Assembly (NCBI GenBank): GCA_008360955.1
Contig: LUCM01000141.1
Location: forward strand, 1 to 64,000
Direction: 5' to 3'
Length of the DNA stretch: 64,000 bases
Source of the DNA: Fasciolopsis buskii
Taxonomy: Eukaryota > Platyhelminthes > Trematoda > Plagiorchiida > Fasciolidae
A program made the translations under genes and the position numbers. The notes beneath the pieces were generated by a model. The model did no database searches. It was given only the letters and a program-made list of their open reading frames with translations, and was not told the origin of the DNA. This document shows, piece by piece, positions 40,501 to 54,615 of the stretch (position 1 is the first letter of the stretch; every line of letters starts with the position of its first letter).

Positions 40501-43500
40501 AGGTCACTTTACCCCTGACTAGACCAAACAACAAGAACACAGTGCGATTTACGATATCTTCCCCTAACGCGAATATTCGGATCGAATCTCAGGACCGACC
40601 AAAAGGTTGTTGTTGCTGTTCAACAGGTGCACCAATCAGACTCTTTCGAGAAAAGACGTAGAAGCGATGGACAACATCAGTCTGCGTGAGCTTATTCGTC
40701 ATTAAGTAGCCATGGGAACGCTGCTAGCGGTTTCATCCTTGTTAGGAATTACCAGCATCGTACATCCACCGCGCACGGACCATCACGAGTCGACCTTCTG
40801 TAGTACTAGACGTCACTGATCGTGTATCACAACTCAAGAATTATGATTATACTAATATTGTACAAAAGTTGCAGGCTAGCATCAGGTCATATTTACTTCA
40901 GTCAGTGCTAAGCTGATAATACCAATAAAATCGTCCATACACTGTAATGTTCATAGTTATATCTATCACCAGGTGAATACTGATAATTTTACGTTTTCGT
41001 TGTCGCCAAAATTTTCGTTAAATAGTTGTATGATGATAAATCATACAGTCGCTATCTGAGAACTGCAATCCGGGCGTTGTCAGGTACTAATTTTTGCTCA
41101 CGTACATCCATAATCTGTGAAACCCCGCACTTTTCTGTCTTCTTTGCATGCATTGCAGAGTGACACTGATATTTGGGATTTGGCCGTAAACAACGAAGTC
41201 AAAACCGGGGACGTCGAAGATGATTCGGGTGACAGAAAAGCGGTACGTGCATTTTCTGCTTGAATTTCCGATTGAACTATCTAACCACGAAACATGATTT
41301 GTCCCGTCCACAGCCTGCCCGGTAGCGGGATGGCTAAGGCGTTCGACTCAGTAATCGTTCGTCCCGGGTTCGCGTCCCGGTTCGGACGCGGTGGATATGC
41401 ACTGCTCATGATTTCTAACAAAGATGAAACAACTGTACAGTGCTACCATGCTTTCTTAATGGTCAGTTGAGTGTTGATATCACATGGTGAATTATTTCAT
41501 GAAAACATTCCATCTCCTGCAACTAACACATAACAAGTATATTTATCAAAATTGTTGAAGGACTTGACTCTCTTGTCCGAGATTTAGTCCGCCCAACCTT
41601 AAGTCGCGAGGCTTAACCAGTCGATGCATCGACCGATCCTATCAGTCTACAATCAGCCGATTTGTGCGCTAGGTTCGATTAACTTCAGTCCTGTCTTGGA
41701 NNNNNNNNNNNNNNNNNNNNNNNNNNNNNNNNNNNNNNNNNNNNNNNNNNNNNNNNNNNNNNNNNNNNNNNNNNNNNNNNNNNNNNNNNNNNNNNNNNNN
41801 NNNNNNNNNNNNNNNNNNNNNNNNNNNNNNNNNNNNNNNNNNNNNNNNNNNNNNNNNNNNNNNNNNNNNNNNNNNNNNNNNNNNNNNNNNNNNNNNNNNN
41901 NNNNNNNNNNNNNNNNNNNNNNNNNNNNNNNNNNNNNNNNNNNNNNNNNNNNNNNNNNNNNNNNNNNNNNNNNNNNNNNNNNNNNNNNNNNNNNNNNNNN
42001 NNNNNNNNNNNNNNNNNNNNNNNNNNNNNNNNNNNNNNNNNNNNNNNNNNNNNNNNNNNNNNNNNNNNNNNNNNNNNNNNNNNNNNNNNNNNNNNNNNNN
42101 NNNNNNNNNNNNNNNNNNNNNNNNNNNNNNNNNNNNNNNNNNNNNNNNNNNNNNNNNNNNNNNNNNNNNNNNNNNNNNNNNNNNNNNNNNNNNNNNNNNN
42201 NNNNNNNNNNNNNNNNNNNNNNNNNNNNNNNNNNNNNNNNNNNNNNNNNNNNNNNNNNNNNNNNNNNNNNNNNNNNNNNNNNNNNNNNNNNNNNNNNNNN
42301 NNNNNNNNNNNNNNNNNNNNNNNNNNNNNNNNNNNNNNNNNNNNNNNNNNNNNNNNNNNNNNNNNNNNNNNNNNNNNNNNNNNNNNNNNNNNNNNNNNNN
42401 NNNNNNNNNNNNNNNNNNNNNNNNNNNNNNNTGATTTTTTCGTTATCTGGAGAGATCCATGTTGCTCTCCGCTTTTCTTTTCTTTTGAGATCGTTTGGCC
42501 AGTCACTGCTCAGTGGGCCTCGACCGGTTGCGTTGTTCCGTGTTGTTGTTCGTGTACGCTAAACTCCTCACGACATCGGATGTGAACAAGCTGCAGACAG
42601 AATAGAAGAGAAAACAGTGTGCTATGTAGCGAGGAATGCGCAGCACTTGGGACAGCAATTTATCCGGTTTTGCTAGTTTAGTAACCTTTGGCTGACTGCA
42701 AGGTCAATGACAGCATGTGATCATATGACTGAAACTAACTAGGCAAAATGTGATTAGCACTAATAATACGTGCGATTTCTACATTAGCCTATGTCCACAT
42801 GAGGCCGCACTTTAGCGGGCCTGTTCAAAGTAAGATTTCGATTACCATCGCATGAAGTGACCGCCAATGGTGTATGAGATGTTCCTGAATATCATGCCCA
42901 AATATGTGGTAATTTTCTGGACCCAAACAGCGGCTCTGCTAACGTTCAGCTCGTTTCATTCCCATAGAAAACAAACCGGGTTCTGTGAGTTGAGGCTACG
43001 AACCGATAGCTGCTTGGGTTTTGCAAAGTGACTGAACCGTCAGTGAGACCAGATTATGTCAGGAAAACAGGACTAACTTGAAGACCCCTCTGGCTTCAGG
43101 TGGACGACGCCCGGACCAGTAATCTGATCGACTGTAAGCCGGAGAGTAAGGTCACAATCAGCCTTGTGCTCTAGGCCGCGGATATAATGAAAATGGCGTC
43201 ATTTTTGCGACACTTTCAGAGGCTAGGACGGGTGCTGCTCCTAATGAAGACCGGTAGAGTTGCAATGAATCCGAGCGAATGAGAGCGGTCCCACGCGATT
43301 TCTACTTCCATCAGGCTAGTATGAAACCATGAAAACACCAGGCACATGTTTCATTAGTTAGTGTTAGGCATCATCTTCAGTGGCTATCCATCGCATTCGA
43401 ACTGAAACGCGACTCTGTGGCAAATGAACGCATACGGAATACCATGACCGGTAAGTTTATCCGGGCCGACTTGCAGTGATTCATTGAACATTGGAGCTAC

Positions 43501-46500
43501 GTGACATGACATCTACCTGTCACCGGTTTTGCATAGCTACAGACCGTTGCTCACACCGACAGACTTCTATGAAGTTTTATGTAGGATTGCTACGGAGTAG
43601 TTATCCTTCGTTGTAAGAGTCGACCGCTTTGAACAACTGCTTATGGCCGTGCGATACCAGTGATGGATTCGTGTCAAACCATGTAGCTTTTCGTCTATGT
43701 GCTCCGTCGGTGGGTTCAAAATAGCACTCCAGTTGTTTTCATTTGGATTCGGATGCCATACGCGGACTGATTACGTAACGAAGTTCGACCTCCTACCGCT
43801 CACGTTGTCTAGATGTATCCATCGTAGACTTTTAAGGGGTGGATCACACACGTGTGGCAACACTAACGGCCTGATCACCAAACAAGCATAGTCATGTGAA
43901 AAATCCAGGTCATGGGTCACATGATTTGCACCGACATAAAAGTTAACATCAGATCGATGGCACTGATCGATGGGTCGAAAAGTCCAAAATCCGACTGGGT
44001 CGATTATTCCAGAGTGGTGAACATTTTCGGGCAAATAGAAAATCAAAAATACATTTTTTGTGAGCTGATAGACAAAAAGCCCTTCTTCTTAGTTTTTGGA
44101 ATTAGTTAGAAAAATGTGGATTCACACTCACGATGATCTTGCTTGAACTTGAGCTTCGAATTTAAAATGTTCTTCCTATGGATAAATTGATTTCGTTTAC
44201 CAATATCTTGAAAAATAGACATGATTCCTCGATTTCCTCGGAAGTTTTAATTTATTCACTCCGGTGTTTTTCATTTTCCCTCGCCCCAAACTGTACGTCA
44301 ATCAGGACGATGTAGCCGAGTCTTTCAATGCTCGGTAAGTTAAAAGTTTTGTTTTGGACTTCGCTATCTCTTAAAATAGTTCCCTAAAGGGAAAAGGCTA
44401 TTGATAGTGTTCTCGTAAATTTTTGCTTGAACGAGCACAAATGTTGAGTTCGCAACGCCAGACGCTTTGTCAAAATTCACTATATCAGTATTTGAACTTT
44501 GGTAAGCCCAGAAATCAGAAACCAACCATGCTTACAGCATGCAAACTGGACAACGAACTCCCCGTGTCAGTCTGGCTAGTGTCATCATGTCCAAAATGGA
44601 CTAGGCTTAGCTGAATCTGAAAAACCTGAGTGATCCAAGTTTTGATCGGGGTTCAGACTGAATGACCACAATTTTCATTTGGTCAGGCTAGTGAGCTAAG
44701 CTGATTTGTGGCCATCACGATCATTCACGTAGCTCACGAATGAAGGGTCTCGCCAAAATCGGAGTGCACGCGGACGATTCGAACCCGTGATCATCTGAAT
44801 TACAGATGATTATGCCATGTGTGCCAACGAGCTAAGCGACAGAGAGTCGCCGTCTATCCACGAAGCAATCGCCGCGTACGGGATTGGAATCACTGACCCA
44901 CTTGGCCACTGCCGGTTAGTTTGTTTAGTATTCAAGCTTAGGATTAGAAGCAACTGATCATGTACGCGGTGGAAAACGAGTGCACGAACAAATACTTGTC
45001 ACATGACGAATCGTTTGATTTCAGGGCTATCGGCAGTTCATTGGCACGGCCAGGAGTTGACAAGTTGCCCATGGAAAAACGAGGCAATGAACACGGTCGA
45101 TTTCCAGATGAATTGAACAAGCAAGGTGATTGGATATCAAGTGAGTCATATAATTTTTACATTGGCCGCATTCATGCTTTTGAAATACGTATTTGTCCAT
45201 CTATGTTATCGATCTTTTGGCTCTGTTTTGCTACATCGACTATCCGAACTGATAGCGCCCTACATGCACAAGCGCACTCTTACATCGGGGCCGAATTCTA
45301 TACTTTTCGCGACATTTCAACCCCGAAGTGCATAGTTTTTGCTGAAATTTGTCACATTGTTTAGGCGATATGTTGAAATTACTGGTATTCAGGTCAAAAA
45401 ATTTTATAACCCGGGAATAAATCTGCGTATCTCGGATAAACAAGGACTACCTCGTCTATAGATCAGGAACAACAAACGGTGCCGAAATCGATTTCCTCGA
45501 ATGATTTATCCGTCGTCATATGCGAATGCGAACGTCCGGAAGAAGAATGCGTTTTTTCGGTTTCATTTAACAGAAATTAAGCAATCAGTTTGTGGGAAGA
45601 ATATTTGTACAAGGCTCGCGGGGAGTTCGTTACCAGTTGCCCACATACAAAGTTTAAGTGATGCGAAGTCGTTCATTGATTAGCAGTCCAAAGATAGGTC
45701 CACTTGTCATTCCAGTGTTCTGTGTCAGTTTTCTTGTTCTTCTGGTGCATGCTACGTCGACTACACGACGGAACGTCTGTAGAAAGTGATATCCGAGGAC
45801 ATCCAGGCGACTCTGCGCAAATGCACAACTTGAACAGTCGACAACGTAATTTCTGCAGCATCTTGCTAATAGTAGACACCGGACCAGTCTATCGATAGCC
45901 TTCGAGGAGATTCCAGCAACTCCCAGATCTCGCACAGTCTGCGGCTGATGAGATCCGAAGCTGTTGCAGTCCGACTGCTAAAAACCGGACTTGTCCACGT
46001 AGCGCAATCTCGTCCAGACGCTGTTGGTAATACGAGTATAATCTGTTTGCTTCAGTCCGACATACACAGAAGCCCCGGTCTGTCTCTTCTTCCGCTGTCT
46101 CATCGCTTATCCACACCTTCGTGTTTCGCGCATTTCCTTTTTTTTCGTGTTATTTTGTACACTTCACACGTAATTTTAATACGCATCATTCGTACAACGA
46201 TTGTTTGTTTCTAACACGTCGTCTAAATACTGATTTTTTTATTTGGACACTTACTAATTCACTGGACTTACATGTAAACTTCCGTAGTGACGGTATCAAA
46301 AATGATTTCTTCCTGTCACCATTTGTTTTCACGAATCGATGCGCATATCGTACAATGTCGTACAAATGTGTGATCCCAAATTGTAGGATAGGGTACAGAC
46401 TATCAATGCGCCCTACATTGGAGAAACGCAAACACGCCCATGTTTCCAACCTGAATGGTTGTGGTCTCCATGGTAGTTCCGAACAGTCGGAATAACTTTG

Positions 46501-49500
46501 CTATGATTTCGAACTAAGAGAGAAAATGATGTAAAACGTGTTTACGCTCTTCTGGCCAAAAATGGAACAAAAATACATGAACAAGAAAAACTGAAAGGGT
46601 TTGGCAAAATTTGTCACCGGTATATTTGGACCGATTGCTTCTTCTGGTAACTCAAGGTGTAAACCACAATCTTCTTTTGTTCACTATGACATGGTTTATT
46701 TTCTCTCTCTCTCTTTACTGATCAGTCAGAGCAGAAATTTAGACTAGACATCGACATAAGTTCTCAAGTGAACTTTCCTCGAGGTAGTAACCGGTGTCTG
46801 CGAAGTTACCATATTGTGACAGGCTTCCCCCTCCTTGTGTAGGGCTTGTTCAAAGATCTTTATCTCACTCGTTCCTTGTCATGTATTATGGCATTTCGAA
46901 TTTTTCGTATCGCATAATCTATTTGGCCGTGAACAAAAGTCGGTTCCTAAACTTCTCTTCAAAGTTCGTCATTCGCGTAGACTGAAAAAATGATGATCTG
47001 TCGTCGATCAAACGGTCAACCTCGTCGTCTTTCACTCTGGAGGTTACGGGTTCGATTCCTCTCACCGCCGGTCAACTTTCCCACTTGAAAGCCCTCTGCA
47101 GACCGCGACTGGCTTCCTGAAAAAAATATGATGCAACTGGTTGTCTCATTAATTAAAGAAATAAAGAATAAAAGCGAATGAAAACTTTCTCCCAACTGAA
47201 CTGTCGTCTGTGGTGTAACGTTCAGGGTGGCAACCGGATAACCTTACGTTCTCCAACGAATAGTAATGAAAATCGGCCAGAAATAAGTGAATAGATAGCG
47301 AATATTAACTTTAATCGACCAATCTCGTAAAACACGTAACCTGTCTTCTTTATCTGGTCGCAAACAGCTGGAGCTTGTAGGGGTTTTGTCCGGAACATTT
47401 TTTGCATTTTAAAATCGACCTAAAAGGAATAATGCATTAAGCACTTCCATTCGATATCACGTGGTGCATCGATTTTTGAATGAGTCCGGCTTTGATATTC
47501 AAAGGAATTTGGTGTTTAACGAGAAATTCGCTTGCTTTTTTGACGTCCAGAGGTGGACAACGCGGTCTGGGATCGAGGTTATGACTTCCTACCTGCCGGG
47601 AAAATGATTTTGTCACCGAGTTAAAGCGCTGCGAACACAGAACGCGTGGGGTAGTTGTAAAAATTCACTTTTGCGTAACCCACTGGGCTATCGCGACCGG
47701 TGTGCGATTAATTCCATTGGAAATGAAGTACGAAGAAAATCAAGCTAGTTCGTACGTCTATCATTTGCTTCATTCATTAATGAAAAAACAAGGTATATCA
47801 GTTTACCAGGAAGGAAATCACGACCAGTAGGGTGCAGCCAGTTGGGGAAGTTGACCGACCGCGGGAGGAGTTGACCCTCAGTTTGGGATGCCACGAAGTT
47901 GACCGGCTGGTCACAGTCGATCAGAACGATGGTTGCCTGATACTTGAGGTCCATTCGCTCTGCAAATGTGCACATGGATGTACCCCTGACACGCATGCCA
48001 ATCCCAAATGAACAAGTAACAAAGTAGTAATTACTGAATTACTGATTCACCAAGGTGTTCCAATCACTTTCGAACGATAAACAATTATCTGAAGCGATCT
48101 ATCTCTTCCTATTGCGTACAGATTTAACAGACAATGTTCACGGAGTCCATTCAGGACCGCAACCTGAGGAAGTCCGAGAACGTTTGCAGAGTTTGAATCT
48201 GGTCGAGGATCAGTGCCAGCCGGATGTGAACGGGGTGCCGGAAGAAGAGTTGGAGGAAACCTCAGTTGGGAGAATTTTGTTGACCAATTTGAGCGAAAAT
48301 TTAGCCGAAGCAGCCAGTCAAGCTACATCTACATTCTCTGAATTCATTGGTGAGTGCAAAACAATCTCGATGAACAATTAATTGTGTTTGAGCCTGACTC
48401 TCCGCAAAGTCGCACAACGGTCATTTAGTTAATAAATGCCCTTTGGATGAAGTAGTTGGTGAAATGAGACACAACAACACTAAACACTGATGATTTGACT
48501 GTCAAGGAAATATGGCAATCTCGGCTGCAAACGGTGGTCGGCAAAGAACCGTTAGGATGTCAATAAAACAACAACAACCAAATTAAAATTGTACGTCGAA
48601 CTTTTTAACTGGCCAGCCTTATTATGCATTACGCTTTGACCCAGCGCCAAAGTACTACGGTGGCATGTCCTCACAACCAGACAATTGAACGAAAACCAGC
48701 CACTCGTGTTGAATTACTCTGTCAAAGCGGTGTTTCATTTGGATAGATGACCACCAAATTAGTCTGTCTGAATCTCAGAGAATGTTATCTAGTCACACTC
48801 GTATTTGGGCTTCTGGTTTTCACTGTTGGATTATATAATGCACCAATTTCTGTCAATTACCAGCCTCCGACGGTCGTTATTAGCCCCTCAGACATCATTT
48901 TGTATCCTCTGGCTATCGTTTGATATCCCCGGACTGTTCTTAGTTCACTCTCCCCCAAAATCCAGAGTAGATTGCACATATTTTTGCACAATTTATACCG
49001 GAAACGGACACATCAAGTGTGAAAAGCATGCAAATTTCTCCAGTGCCGATAATTTTAGCGAAGAAGTGTGAGCTTATTTCAGCCTTGGTCACAGCTTCTA
49101 AAAGTAGACTAATCAATATACTGCAATCACTGAACGACACTCAGTGGCCATAAAACGAAGGTCAGAGGCTAGTAAATCATGAGAAAACCTGTGCCATGGG
49201 GCGATTTCGACAGGCCTCTTGTAAGAACGGTTCAGCTAGTTATTCCCGAACTATCAAGTTAATTCGAATCGACTAGTGGCGTTAAACAGTGGTGTCCCAT
49301 CTCTCCATTCTTGTTCAACTTTGTCATGGACGAGGTGACGGAAGATGCTTTAGCGGGTCTCCGGGATGTAGAAGTCGAACTAGGAAATGGAGGGGAGCTA
49401 TGTGACCTAGATTACGCAGACGACGTCGTGTGCCTGTTCGAGTCTGCGGACAACGCACAACGGGCACTAGATAGACTGTGGAGATCGGTTGCTCGGTTCG

Positions 49501-52500
49501 GAATGTGCTTTGCACCTTCAAAGTGCAAGGTACTGTTACAGGACTGGACGACAGCAGCGCCGAACTTGATACTGGATGGAGAGGGACTAACGATTGTGGA
49601 CCGTTTCACCTACCTTGGTAGCTGCGTGTCGAACGATGGTAGCTCGGGATTGGAGGTTAGCACACGTATATCCAAGACTCGAGCAGCTTATGCTGGAATG
49701 AACCACTTGTGGCGTCGGCCTGATATTTTACTGAAGTTGAAAGGTCATGTGTACTGTGCTGCAGTGCTTTCAGATCTGTTGTACGGTTGCGAGACGTGGA
49801 GTATGCGTGTGGGCGATGTTCGTCGGTTGGAGGTTTTCGACAACCGATGTTTACGTAGTATGGTTAGGATTGGATGGAGTGACCGGGTGAGTAATATTGA
49901 GGTTAGGAATGTGGTGTTGGGTGCCACTTCTGAGAATAGCTTGTTTCAGCGTAGACTACGCTGGTTGGGTCACGTGTTTCGTATGACAAACACTCATCTA
50001 CCATGTCGTGCCCTATTTTGGGTTCCTCCAAAGAAGTGGAAGAAGCCATGTGGAGGCCAACAGATGACGTGGCAACGTGGGATGAGAAAATGTACAGCGA
50101 AATTTTAGGTAAAGTAGGTGTCTCACGCCTTCGTGGTTGGGGTCCGAAAGACTCGTCGACTTGCTGGCTGGAGACACTGAAGGATATGGCAGTGAACCGT
50201 GAACAGTGGCGATCGTGCTGTCATTTTCTATCGAATCAGAATGACTGACAGTGTGTTTGTACAGTTAGACTGTGTTCCGTGTGTTGGCTGCAACAGCGTC
50301 TCATCTTTTCCCACCTGTGTAGGTCCACTCCCTGTTCCCGTTGGATATTCACTCTTTTTATATAAACGTGTAACTCTGGGGAAAGGCAGTGATCAGTGAG
50401 GCTTGCCTTGTTATTTAATGCTGGACGATGATGACGATGATGATGAGTTATTCCGTAATAAAGTTACTGGCTCATTTTCTGCCTATGAGCAGGAAAAGTT
50501 TATTGGGCAGAGATTGGAGAGTCATTCGATGCCCGTCCACCGTGTACCCAAAATAATCAACGTCAAATAGATAGCACCGACTGAACCTGGAGCCCATAAG
50601 CCCATGCAGTTGACAAACATTTAGACATCCGTGGCTGCCAGAGATGAACAGTCCTTTCTGTACTGGTAAACTGAGATGATTCAAAAGCTGCAAGGTCTTG
50701 TTGTTTGTGGACTCGATTGAGATAAATTAAATCTTAGTTGATAGCATGTGGTAATCAACCAATCGTAGTCAAATTGTTGTCTGTCATTCAAGTTGTGGCC
50801 GGAAACAATGGAGTTTGAACCGATGAACTCCCAGCAAATAATCGTCTGATCTATTTCACAATCTTCAATGCGACGCTGCATGAAATGTTTACTTTTAAAA
50901 TGTGCTGGCCATGTCTTTGATCCAGTCGGTCCCTTCGGGTGCCTTTGACAAACACACACTAGAAAGAATAAAACTCATTTGAATGCGCAAGGATATTTTG
51001 TTTCTTTCTCACACTACAGACATTCAAAAGAACATGGTCAACAAGTCAAAAGGATTTGCCCGCAAAGTCGTGTCAGAACTGAAACAAGATGGCAAACACT
51101 CCTCGTCCGACACGACATTGCTAGCGTCCGGGGCCGCCGAACAATCATCACCTAAGAAAAGGGCCGGATTCTTTAGCAGCTCCAAAAATCTTTTTGGCTT
51201 ATCCCAGAACACAACACGAAACAATTCGGCTGTCCAAGAAAGTCCACCTGTGCCCCTATATCACACTAGTCCCGATCAGAGGTGAGACGCGGTGTATTTT
51301 TCATCTTTCTTGCCAGAATATTTTCATTTCTGTGATAGGATATATCACACAGAAAATTGCTCGCACCCGGGGTAGATCTTGCTCCGCCTGAGTGGTCTTA
51401 TCCAGTAGATTTGCTATCCGTTTGTTTACTATTAGAAACATATGAAGAGTATTTTAGTATCTTTTCGCATCTTTAAGGAGTCACCTGGTTACGAGGTGGA
51501 CACCGTGTAAACAACAAGATTCCTTAGAATATAAGAATTCAGAAATCATTCACTTGAAACAGTCTACATTGTCTGAGCCGCGTGTGTGTGCCCGCGACTC
51601 GAATCTCACTTTTTTAAGTGCCTCTTCAGTTCGTGGCACCCCAAAGTACAGGAAACTATGCTCAATGGATGTGAGCACATCATCCTTTCTATTCAGAATG
51701 TGGACAAAATCAGGTGTACAAATAATCTCATTTGTTGACGGAAAGCGAATTTCAAATCAGCGCTCAAGCCATAAGTGGTCTGTTGCGTCCAACTATGGAT
51801 TACCGTCGCAGTCCTTGGACTGCGACTAGTCGAACGAAGAGGTCGTACGCCCCAGGACAATTTTGACATTCTCCTCAAAGAAAAATCCATGGCCTAATCA
51901 CTCCACTCAGCAGGCGAACGATCCGCTCATGTGATCGATATTTGGTGCGATTTCAAATTGACTTGGCCGATAGCAGTTGCGTGTGTGCGTGTGAGCGGTG
52001 GTCGGTATTGTATATGCATTGATAAGATTGACTATTGATCAAGGAACCATGGCTACGTGCCCCCTCCAGTTTCTCATGGCCGAAACTGTAGTTTGAGTCT
52101 ACACGTAACGGTCGCCCTCAAGTTAACGGGGGCACCAAGATGAGCCCGAAACGAAACGGTGTTTGTCACAACCACTTGTGTCACTCAGTATGGCGTCCTT
52201 GTGACCTGACCTTAATTAACACCTTAGTGACTACCAAGTCCTCTTGATAGCTTTGTGGCAATTGGTAGGATAAAATACCTCATGTTAGCCTGACGTCAAA
52301 ATGTTGGTTACATGACATGGAAATCGGCTTTTTTGTCTGCGCACATACGAAATTCAAGTTGTCAGTCCCGCCAAGCCCTAGGTTAATATCGGTATGCCCG
52401 ACATTGAAATCCATTACAAAAATGTCGGGCTTGTCAAACAAGGCAATGATACATATATTCGACTCTTACCGCGGGGTTAATATCCCAGTTGACAGGATTG

Positions 52501-54551
52501 GATGGACCTTAAACGATGGGGCGTGTCTGTTTAAAATTCGAAAAATTTTGCATTGATAGCCAACATCCATCCCCGTAGGATCACTTCATCCGTAATCTTT
52601 GATCTATCGCGATCTAGCACCACCGTTCTTCTCAGTTGTCGTCCATCAATGTTCTCAAACATTTTCGTTTCGAGTTCGTGAACTCATAGTGACTAACATA
52701 TGTGTGTGTTTGATTTGTCATCGGTTCTACTGTCATCTCTTGTGATTTGGCAGATAAAAGTGGACGAAGTTCGCTCACATTTTTGATCGAAAAAAAGCAT
52801 GCTCATTCTAACAGCAGTAGCCAGAGACAGTCTTGATGGGTTATTCGTCCGGAATTACTTCGACGCTTGCCGCAGATTTACTGGTCGGCCACCATTCAGC
52901 ATCAAAGGCAGGCACTTTCGCCGAAGCCATCGTTCACTTTTCCGCCCAGACAAGATCGAGTGCCTTTTTCTCGTACTTATGAAATCACTTCCCCTATCCG
53001 GCTCCGATTTCCGTTGCCCAAAACCACGTGATAATCGATCGCGACATTGACCTGCAACAGTAGTCTTATACGTGTTACTGTGACCAATCGGAACAGACAA
53101 ACCGAAGACCAGGCAGTGGAATTTGATTGCGAGCTTTCTACGTTGGCAGCATATAAGTCTAATCAGAAAACAAATTCCGTAGAACATACAGTCCTGCTCG
53201 TCAGTACAGATAGCAAGTTCAGTTAGGTTGTTCTTAACATGTCGATACGTGCGTTCGTGATGAACTCTTGATTTCGTTATTCACTTTTCAGCGCTCGCAG
53301 TAGTAATGCATTTAAAAGAGATATCAATTCCGTTTTACGTTACGAGGAGATACGGATCATTCTGGACATCTTATCCTCGTATCTAGAGCGATACCTAATA
53401 TCAATTTACTTTAATAAGAAGACGTTAAACTTTGCCGAAAATTAAGTCAGTCCATTTTAAAAGCTTGGTTACTTCGCCATAAGTCTTGGACCAGAAAACG
53501 GGTACGTGTGAGGAAGAGTCGCGGAAAGTTCTATTGCTTTCAGATACACAGCCGAACCCAGTTAATGGTAGTTAAAGTGATTAATATTCAAATCGGCTCT
53601 GTCCACTCCAATCGCCCACCTCACACCTCACTCCCTCCGATTTTTTGCCCTGGATTGAAAGCATAAAAGACCAGGAATTTCTGCGCGCCGTCGTACAAAT
53701 GATCAAGGAAGGTGTTGGCGCCACGTATAGCATCGGGTCTCATTTGCGTGAATTGCTCACGGATGAGAATTATCGCAGTTATTTGATTTCGAAAGTCAAT
53801 TCGAATCTCACGAAATCGATCGATGATCCCGAACTGACCGTGTCGGATTTTGTGAGTTACATTTTCGTTTGTGACATGTTCTTTTTTATCTGGTATTACT
53901 GACAACCCGAGAATCAGAAACCATGGAAATGCCACTGGTCGAACACATTATTCTGATTTGTTAGGAGTAATTTACATTTCGAATTAATTGTTCCTCCAAT
54001 TAGGGTTTCAAAATTGAATGATTCTAGTTGGATAAGTTTGAACTGTAAAACCATCATGATCAGGAATGTCTGAAATAAATCGATGTTTCGGTTGTCATGG
54101 CTAACCTTTTTCAAAGCGCATTTACAACAGAATTGATAGTTTATCCTAGTTCAAACATCCAAGCTAATGTAACACGTGTCGGACCGTTTTTGTTTTCTGA
54201 TGCAATCCAACTCATCATCGTTTATGATGTATTGAGGGGATTCTTCGATTCCAAAGCAACAAGCTTGTGACACCTGTCTGTAGTACTAACAGCATTCACC
54301 TAGATCCGCGTGATTCCGGTTGTCCAAACACAGAAGTCGTGCAAGCGTGGCGGCTTTTTCTCGCAAGATTTGTTCGTTCAACCATCCCCTACCTTGATTA
54401 TGATAATCACTTCACCAGATACTACGACAGAACGAAACTAAGTGACTCACACATGTTGGTTTGTTCCACAGCAATCCTACATGGAGGATGTTCTAGGTCA
54501 TCCCAGCGGTCGGTGCCAATTTGATGGACGACTTCCATGTAGGAAGCACCA

Positions 54552-54615
<64 letters not shown>

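Larger units (their letters stand above)
32192..41158 (+). other. MADD intron packed with retroelements
   Basis: 9.0 kb, the longest intron. Contents in order: (TG)n 33521-33588, a hammerhead repeat copy 34587-34790, a Penelope-like element 34791-37060 (-), a SINE 37545-37712, a CR1-like element 37960-40440 (+), and a SINE fragment 40705-40805. A pair of 63-bp inverted repeats (33401-33463, 37192-37254) frames the first two elements. 32192-33400 and 33590-34550 hold only short unrecognised open frames. Confidence 0.8.
41243..44305 (+). other. MADD intron with SINE and assembly gap
   Basis: 3.1 kb. Contains the best family A SINE (41318-41520), the gap 41701-42431 and a SINE fragment at 43325-43445. 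The rest (42432-43320, 43446-44305) shows nothing recognisable. Confidence 0.75.
45141..48121 (+). other. MADD intron with GIY-YIG remnant and SINEs
   Basis: 3.0 kb with a degraded GIY-YIG remnant (45725-46080) and two family B SINEs (46995-47175, +; 47750-47880, -). Remaining parts are unrecognised. Confidence 0.75.
48350..51019 (+). other. MADD intron with RTE-like element
   Basis: 2.7 kb. Carries the RTE-like element at 49228-50450; the flanks (48350-49227 and 50451-51019) show nothing recognisable. Confidence 0.8.

Noticed and set aside
41323..41396. Possible functional tRNA gene
   Set aside because: A- and B-boxes are good, but the sequence continues into a body shared with other SINE copies and the acceptor stem does not close.
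41624..42562. Long open frames across the second N run
   Set aside because: Artefact of the gap.
45946..45962. CTGATGAG box on the + strand
   Set aside because: No stem II and no GAAAC follows; it lies in the degraded GIY-YIG remnant.
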